Made by a program: the position numbers and the translations under genes. From GCA-002728855 sp036340635 (GTDB taxonomy: Bacteria; Bacteroidota; Bacteroidia; Flavobacteriales; Flavobacteriaceae), in NCBI GenBank assembly GCA_036340635.1, contig JAYYYF010000022.1:19771-83770 (forward strand): 64,000 bases of DNA. The letters run 5' to 3'. The stretch's first letter is position 1, and every line of letters starts with the position of its first letter. Under the pieces are notes generated by a model. That model worked only from the letters and a program-made list of their open reading frames with translations, did not search any database and was not told the origin of the DNA. This document shows, in pieces, positions 61,936-64,000 of the stretch.

Positions 61936-62793
61936 TTATAAAATATTAAATAGCTGTTCTTTTATTTTTTCCAATTCATCTTTCATTTTAACGATAAGAT
62001 GTTGCATTTGAGAATCATTGGCTTTTGCACCTATAGTGTTTATTTCACGGCCAATTTCTTGGACAATAAAATTAAGCTTTTTACCATTTGATTCTTTAGA
62101 GGTTAAATTTTTTTTAAAATAATTAATATGACTTTTTAATCTAACTTTCTCTTCTGTAATGTCATACTTTTCTAGGTAATAAATTAATTCTTGTTCAAAG
62201 CGATCTTTATCAATTTCTATATTTAATTTATTAAGTAATTCTTTTAAATTTTTTTCAACTTTTTTTATTCTTTTAGATTCAAATTTTTTTATTTCTGATA
62301 AAAAAAGTATAATATTTTTGATTCTTTTTTCAAAATCAATTTTTAGAGCCTTCCCTTCTTCAAGTCTATAAGCTTTTAAATTTTTAATAGCTTTTTGAAG
62401 AATTTTTTCAATTAAATTAATTTCATTTTTATCAATTTCCTCCTTTGTCTTTATCAATGTGTTGGGAAGTTTTATAGCAAGTTTAAGCAGTTCAATTTTA
62501 TTGGCAGGATGTATTTTATTCAACTGATTCATATACTCATTTACTACTTCTGAATTTATGCTTTTTGATTTTGTATCACAAGTATTGTCAATGGTTACAT
62601 TTAAATCTATTTTACCTCTTAAAAGCTGCTCACCTATAATTTTTCTCAATCGAAGTTCAATTTCTTTAATTTCATTAGGGAGCCGAACAGAAATGTCAAG
62701 ACTTTTACTGTTTAATGACTTCAATTCTAACAAAATATTTTTGTCTTTTAGCTGAATTTCAGCTTTTCCATAACCAGTCATTGAATAGATCAT
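61936..62793 (-). CDS. yicC: YicC-family endoribonuclease-like protein
   Basis: This 285-residue protein has the YicC N-terminus IYSMTGYGKAEIQLKDKN and the C-terminal domain FIVQEIGREINTIGAKANDSQMQHLIVKMKDELEKIKEQ. It acts in RNA decay in E. coli. The order yicC-gmk-nadD is common in Bacteroidota. It is 5 bases downstream of the DUF1080 gene. Confidence 0.95.
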   Translation of the reverse strand: MIYSMTGYGKAEIQLKDKNILLELKSLNSKSLDISVRLPNEIKEIELRLRKIIGEQLLRGKIDLNVTIDNTCDTKSKSINSEVVNEYMNQLNKIHPANKIELLKLAIKLPNTLIKTKEEIDKNEINLIEKILQKAIKNLKAYRLEEGKALKIDFEKRIKNIILFLSEIKKFESKRIKKVEKNLKELLNKLNIEIDKDRFEQELIYYLEKYDITEEKVRLKSHINYFKKNLTSKESNGKKLNFIVQEIGREINTIGAKANDSQMQHLIVKMKDELEKIKEQLFNIL

Positions 62794-62798
62794 CCGAC

Positions 62799-63563
62799 TT
62801 AAAGCTCACGTATTTTAATATTTCTATAGGAAACTCTATCTCGATGATCTTGCAAACCAATTTTTCCTGTTTTAAATTTACCAAACATTGGGGCTTCTGT
62901 ATAGGCCTCATTTGATTTGTCAACGAATTTACATGTTGAGATTAATTCTTCCCAATCTGGTCCTGATAATGGGAAATTTAGAATTTCAGTACCATTTAGT
63001 TTTAGTGTGCCACGATTAATTTTGTGGTTGATATTTAACAGGAAATGGTTCCACTCATTTGCTGGTTTACACACATCATGCATTGGTTGCATTATATCAT
63101 AAAGCGCACCGGCTTGATGGTATTTTGGTCTTACGAATGCATCAGGATGTCTTTCATTATCAAGGACCTGAATTTCAGGTCCAGTAAGATATGGAGAATG
63201 AAATTTAGGATCTTCTTTGACTCCCCAAAAAAGTCCACTATTTCCTTTTTCAGAAATTTTCCATTCAATGGAAAGCTCAAAATTTGTAAACTCTTTATCA
63301 GTAACAATATCATGTGCCTGTCTACCAAATTTAATTGACTTTTCAGGATTAAATACCATGGCTCCCTCTTCAATAACCCATGCTTTACTCATAGTTGATT
63401 TATTATATTGATGCCATCCATTGAAGGTTTTTCCATCAAAGAGGCTTATCCATTCTACCTTGGTTTCCAAATTATTTTGTTCTTCATTTTTGACCTTCTT
63501 ATTTGTGTTTTGAGCACATCCAAATGAGGTCATTATTAATGTAAATAAAAGTATTTTTTTCAT
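62799..63563 (-). CDS. DUF1080 (3-keto-disaccharide hydrolase domain) lipoprotein
   Basis: This 254-residue lipoprotein has a signal ending SFGC (Cys16). WISLFDGKTFNGWHQYN near residues 38-54 is the DUF1080 signature, followed by DFELSIEWKI-like (here NFELSIEWKI), NSGLFWGVKE, PYLTGPEIQVLDNERHPDA and IGLQDHRDRVSYRNIKIREL. This fold acts on 3-keto-glycosides in the periplasm. It is 13 bases downstream of a sugar epimerase, a frequent partner. Confidence 0.92.
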   Translation of the reverse strand: MKKILLFTLIMTSFGCAQNTNKKVKNEEQNNLETKVEWISLFDGKTFNGWHQYNKSTMSKAWVIEEGAMVFNPEKSIKFGRQAHDIVTDKEFTNFELSIEWKISEKGNSGLFWGVKEDPKFHSPYLTGPEIQVLDNERHPDAFVRPKYHQAGALYDIMQPMHDVCKPANEWNHFLLNINHKINRGTLKLNGTEILNFPLSGPDWEELISTCKFVDKSNEAYTEAPMFGKFKTGKIGLQDHRDRVSYRNIKIREL

Positions 63564-63576
63564 TTTTTATAGTTTT

Positions 63577-64000
63577 TTATAGATTCAACAGTTTTTTTAA
63601 ATAGCCCTTGTCAATTTTACCCCCAGTACCAGCAAAATCATCAAATGTTTTTTCAGTGGCTTCAATTATATGATCCTTAATAAAGGGGACGCCTTCTCGA
63701 GCTCCTTGTTCAGGACTTTTTATGCAACATTCCCATTCCATAACAGCCCAAACATCACATCCGTATTCTGTAAGTTTAGTGAAGATTGATTTAAAATCTA
63801 CTTGCCCGTCACCAGGAGATCTATATCTACCAGCTCGATCAATCCAATCACCATATCCGCCAAAAACACCTTTTTTGCCAGTTGGATTAAATTCTGAATC
63901 TTTTACATGAAAGGCTTTAATAAACTCGTGATAATGATCTATATATGTTATGTAATCCAACTGCTGAAGCACAAAATGACTAGGATCATATAAAATATTA
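63577..64000 (-). CDS. Sugar phosphate isomerase/epimerase, C-terminal part (start outside window)
   Basis: The minus-strand frame stays open to the end of the window, so the start lies beyond 64000; a GTG at 63972 is internal. The visible part has YDPSHFVLQQLDYI, FHVKDSEFN, GGYGDWIDRAGRYRSPGDGQVDF and VMEWECCIKSPEQG, matching the TIM-barrel xylose-isomerase-like family (IolE/IolI type). Metal ligands are the His and Asp/Glu residues of these motifs. It probably handles 3-keto sugars together with the DUF1080 protein. Confidence 0.88.
   Translation of the reverse strand, partial: NILYDPSHFVLQQLDYITYIDHYHEFIKAFHVKDSEFNPTGKKGVFGGYGDWIDRAGRYRSPGDGQVDFKSIFTKLTEYGCDVWAVMEWECCIKSPEQGAREGVPFIKDHIIEATEKTFDDFAGTGGKIDKGYLKKLLNL

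Noticed and set aside
1..64000. CRISPR array, tRNA/rRNA genes, phage, transposon or defence-system genes
   Set aside because: I looked at all gaps and at gene families; no spaced repeats, cloverleaf-like sequences, transposases, integrases or known defence proteins were seen.

Overview
This AT-rich, densely packed window looks like the chromosome of a flavobacterium-type Bacteroidota, probably a free-living (marine-like) one with short intergenic spacers. The evidence is the family content and the promoters. Families include DUF3127 with an SSB-like tip, DUF2480 behind a suf operon, GH109, a TonB receptor under a TPP riboswitch, the rplM-rpsI-rpsB-tsf block and a CrtY-type lycopene cyclase. 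Several transcription units carry the Bacteroidota -7 element TAnnTTTG at the right distance from the start codon. Many starts are coupled to the previous stop (TGATG, ATGA, TTGA), and TTG or GTG starts are common. No species can be named. There is no gene-free stretch longer than 300 bases; the longest gaps are about 110-150 bases and are described where something is visible. I see no tRNA, rRNA, CRISPR array, IS element, prophage or defence island.

Layout. 1-13732: surface-polysaccharide cluster on the plus strand. It holds a truncated sugar aminotransferase, a GT-B-like protein, an FkbM methyltransferase, two GT2 and two GT4 glycosyltransferases, gmd and an fcl/colC-like gene. It also holds a ColD-like dehydratase (His in place of the catalytic Lys), a perosamine-synthase-like aminotransferase and rmlA-C-D-B for dTDP-L-rhamnose. 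13736-16949: DoxX, rplU-rpmA, ahcY and a phosphopantetheinyl transferase. 16953-20697: thiamine acquisition, with a YkoF/MTH1187-like thiamine-binding protein, PnuC/PnuT, a NadR-like kinase, a TPP riboswitch with its own promoter, and a TonB receptor. 20669-24492: an unknown barrel plus a Rieske-like lipoprotein, greA, a HIT protein, an orphan histidine kinase and DUF3127. 24604-27251: tsf, rpsB, rpsI, rplM. 27344-33959: an esterase lipoprotein, polA, tadA, a cold-shock protein, a small membrane protein and aspS.

34023-40582: a complete RND efflux operon (TetR, TolC-type, adaptor, permease) with an inverted repeat in the tetR promoter that is a good operator candidate. 40669-42809: a polyprenyl diphosphate synthase and a lycopene cyclase, convergent. 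42884-44737: a ZIP metal transporter and thiL. 44796-47423: two coupled beta-propeller lipoproteins. 47518-55186: sufABCDSE, a SufT-like gene, DUF2480, and a GT4 coupled to the end. 55233-60772: an NTF2-like lipoprotein ended by a strong terminator, an esterase, GH109, and a GHMP kinase - DUF4396 - nucleotidyltransferase set that looks like sugar salvage. 60785-64000: yicC-gmk-nadD downstream of a DUF1080 lipoprotein and a truncated sugar epimerase.

The strongest leads are the His-for-Lys ColD homologue beside gmd (a possible 3,6-dideoxy-sugar route), the split thiamine salvage pathway (transport locus plus distant thiL), the SSB-tip mimic on DUF3127, the TetR operator, the lipoprotein/barrel pair with a degenerate Rieske site, and the kinase/nucleotidyltransferase module beside GH109.
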